Source: Kiritimatiellia bacterium (GTDB lineage Bacteria > Verrucomicrobiota > Kiritimatiellia > RFP12 > UBA1067). Taken from it: a stretch of DNA of 6,109 nucleotides. Every line of letters starts with the position of its first letter. The first letter of the stretch is position 1. Positions 5,178 to 6,109 of the stretch are shown one piece after another. Under the pieces are notes generated by a model. The model did not search any database. It saw nothing but the letters and a program-made list of their open reading frames with translations, and was not told the origin of the DNA. The stretch covers positions 1-6,109 of the forward strand of contig JAFXEA010000252.1 in NCBI GenBank assembly GCA_017521065.1, written 5' to 3'. The position numbers and the translations under genes are program-made.

Positions 5178-6109
5178 TCAAGTTATCTTTTTGAGCATTG
5201 GAGCGCAGAACAGTCCAATCACACCAAGAACCGCGTCAAGGCGTTCGCAAACATCTTCTGCCAGGAAACGAAGTACGCGATACCCGTTTCGTTGCAGAAG
5301 CGCATCTTCACGCCTGGCAAGGCGGTAAAACGAAATGTCAGAGATGGATTCCGGCGTGTCCAACTTGATCGCCAGTTTTATCCTTTCTGAACAAATATCC
5401 ACTTCAAGATATGGATTTGTGCCACATGGTATCGGCAATCGGCTATTTTGCTCGAACATTCCTTGATTGCCGTAAAGCGAGTCAAGCCGCGCGAAGAGGA
5501 ATCGCTGGGCGGATTCTTTGGGGCTTACCTTGACGGCCTCTTCGGCACTGCCTCCTTGGATTGCCAATGTTGCCCGAAGGAAAAGGTCTGCGAGTGCAAC
5601 ATCCACGCCGTCTCTGCACAGACGCCTCACGCTGTCGGAAAACCGTTCCTTCCATTTGGGTTCTACCGGAAGACGCACTTCCGCTGGCCACCCCTCCATC
5701 ACTCCCAGCGGCACCATCATCGTATAACCAATCGCCTGATAACTGTTCCGCCGTTTTTCAAACATCTTCTGGCAAACGGCAACATTGGAATCAAGATAGT
5801 CGTAGATGCGTACTTCACGTTTCCCGTCATGAAGGCGGTGAAGCCGTCCGGCATACTGCGTAATTCGCCCTTTCCATGATATGGGCGTTGCAAGGAAAAG
5901 CGTGTCAAGGCGTGAATCATCGAAACCTTCACCAAGATATGAACCCGTTGCAATAATGACACGTTCCTCGCTATCACCTATCGCAGCAAGTCCTTCCTTG
6001 CGTTCCCGCGTTGTCTTCACTCCCATGCCGCCTGTAAGCGAAACAACATTTTTCACGCGTCCTTCCAGAAGTGCCTCGAATACGGCGACATGTTCTCGGC
6101 GCTCGCTGA
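5178..6109 (-). CDS. SF2 helicase with C-terminal DUF559/Vsr-like endonuclease domain, C-terminal part
   Basis: The last 309 codons of a larger protein; the open frame continues upstream past the window end (SERREHVAVFEALLEGR precedes the GTG at 6056, so that GTG is not the start). Residue numbers count from the first complete codon at 6107. TGGMG (25-29) and ATGSYLGEGFDD (53-64) are helicase motif IV/V regions, and QYAGRLHR (84-91) is motif VI with both arginines. This arrangement, followed by YDYLD and a KRRNSYQAIGY segment, resembles helicases annotated in TOTE-type conflict proteins, in which a primase domain precedes the helicase; that part would be outside the window. Residues about 206-302 match the nuclease-like tail of such proteins (FARLDSL, LEVD, GYRVLRFLAEDV, LDAVL). 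The conserved Asp of LEVD (237) is kept, but the usual 'E-x-D-G' core is KLDT (248-251). The protein is probably a DNA/RNA translocase in host defence or conflict; this role is inferred. Confidence 0.88.
   Translation of the reverse strand, partial: SERREHVAVFEALLEGRVKNVVSLTGGMGVKTTRERKEGLAAIGDSEERVIIATGSYLGEGFDDSRLDTLFLATPISWKGRITQYAGRLHRLHDGKREVRIYDYLDSNVAVCQKMFEKRRNSYQAIGYTMMVPLGVMEGWPAEVRLPVEPKWKERFSDSVRRLCRDGVDVALADLFLRATLAIQGGSAEEAVKVSPKESAQRFLFARLDSLYGNQGMFEQNSRLPIPCGTNPYLEVDICSERIKLAIKLDTPESISDISFYRLARREDALLQRNGYRVLRFLAEDVCERLDAVLGVIGLFCAPMLKKIT

Noticed and set aside
1..6109. CRISPR array, tRNA, or transposase remnants
   Set aside because: No regularly spaced repeats, cloverleaf-like stretches or transposase motifs were seen; the only KilA-N and SWIM domains are not evidence of an insertion sequence by themselves.

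Overview
The window is a 6.1 kb stretch of bacterial accessory DNA. Every gene I can support lies on the minus strand, so transcription runs from position 6109 towards 1. In that order the genes are: the 3' part of an SF2 helicase with a C-terminal endonuclease-like domain; a short KilA-N domain protein; a DUF1648 membrane protein; a 665-residue SWIM zinc-finger protein; DNA-3-methyladenine glycosylase I (tag); a secreted barnase-type ribonuclease; its barstar-type inhibitor; and the 5' part of a P-loop ATPase. I found no rRNA, tRNA, CRISPR array or insertion sequence, and no stretch over 300 bases lacks a gene.

The organism is a bacterium with clear Shine-Dalgarno sites of the AAAGGAG type and sigma-70-like promoters. 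The gene mix (KilA-N, SWIM with a long helical tail, helicase-nuclease, P-loop ATPase) suggests a host-associated or gut-type lineage, possibly of the PVC group or a Bacteroidota neighbour. This is a weak inference from general familiarity and not from a marker gene.

Region by region: 5178-6109 holds helicase motifs V and VI followed by a nuclease fold whose expected acidic residue is replaced. 5062-5177 is an intergenic promoter region with an extended -10 (TGATATAAT) and a small inverted repeat that runs into the ribosome binding site of the KilA-N gene. 4108-5061 holds the KilA-N and DUF1648 genes, 46 bases apart and probably co-transcribed. 3958-4107 is a 150-base gap in which I see no convincing promoter or terminator beyond the SWIM gene's ribosome binding site. 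1960-3957 is the SWIM gene. 524-1904 is a markedly GC-rich block carrying tag, ribonuclease and inhibitor; the last two overlap by ATGA. 355-523 is a control region with a near-consensus promoter overlapped by an 11-base perfect inverted repeat, driving the ATPase gene at 1-354.

How they may work together: the ribonuclease and inhibitor form a recognisable toxin-antidote pair. The helicase-nuclease belongs to a type often met in conflict or defence proteins, and DUF1648 also occurs in SdpI-type immunity proteins. The window therefore looks like an accessory island of conflict-related genes, but nothing in the sequence proves that they form one system. The most unusual signals are the apparently internally deleted KilA-N protein, the altered nuclease site of the helicase, and the operator-like palindrome on the ATPase promoter.
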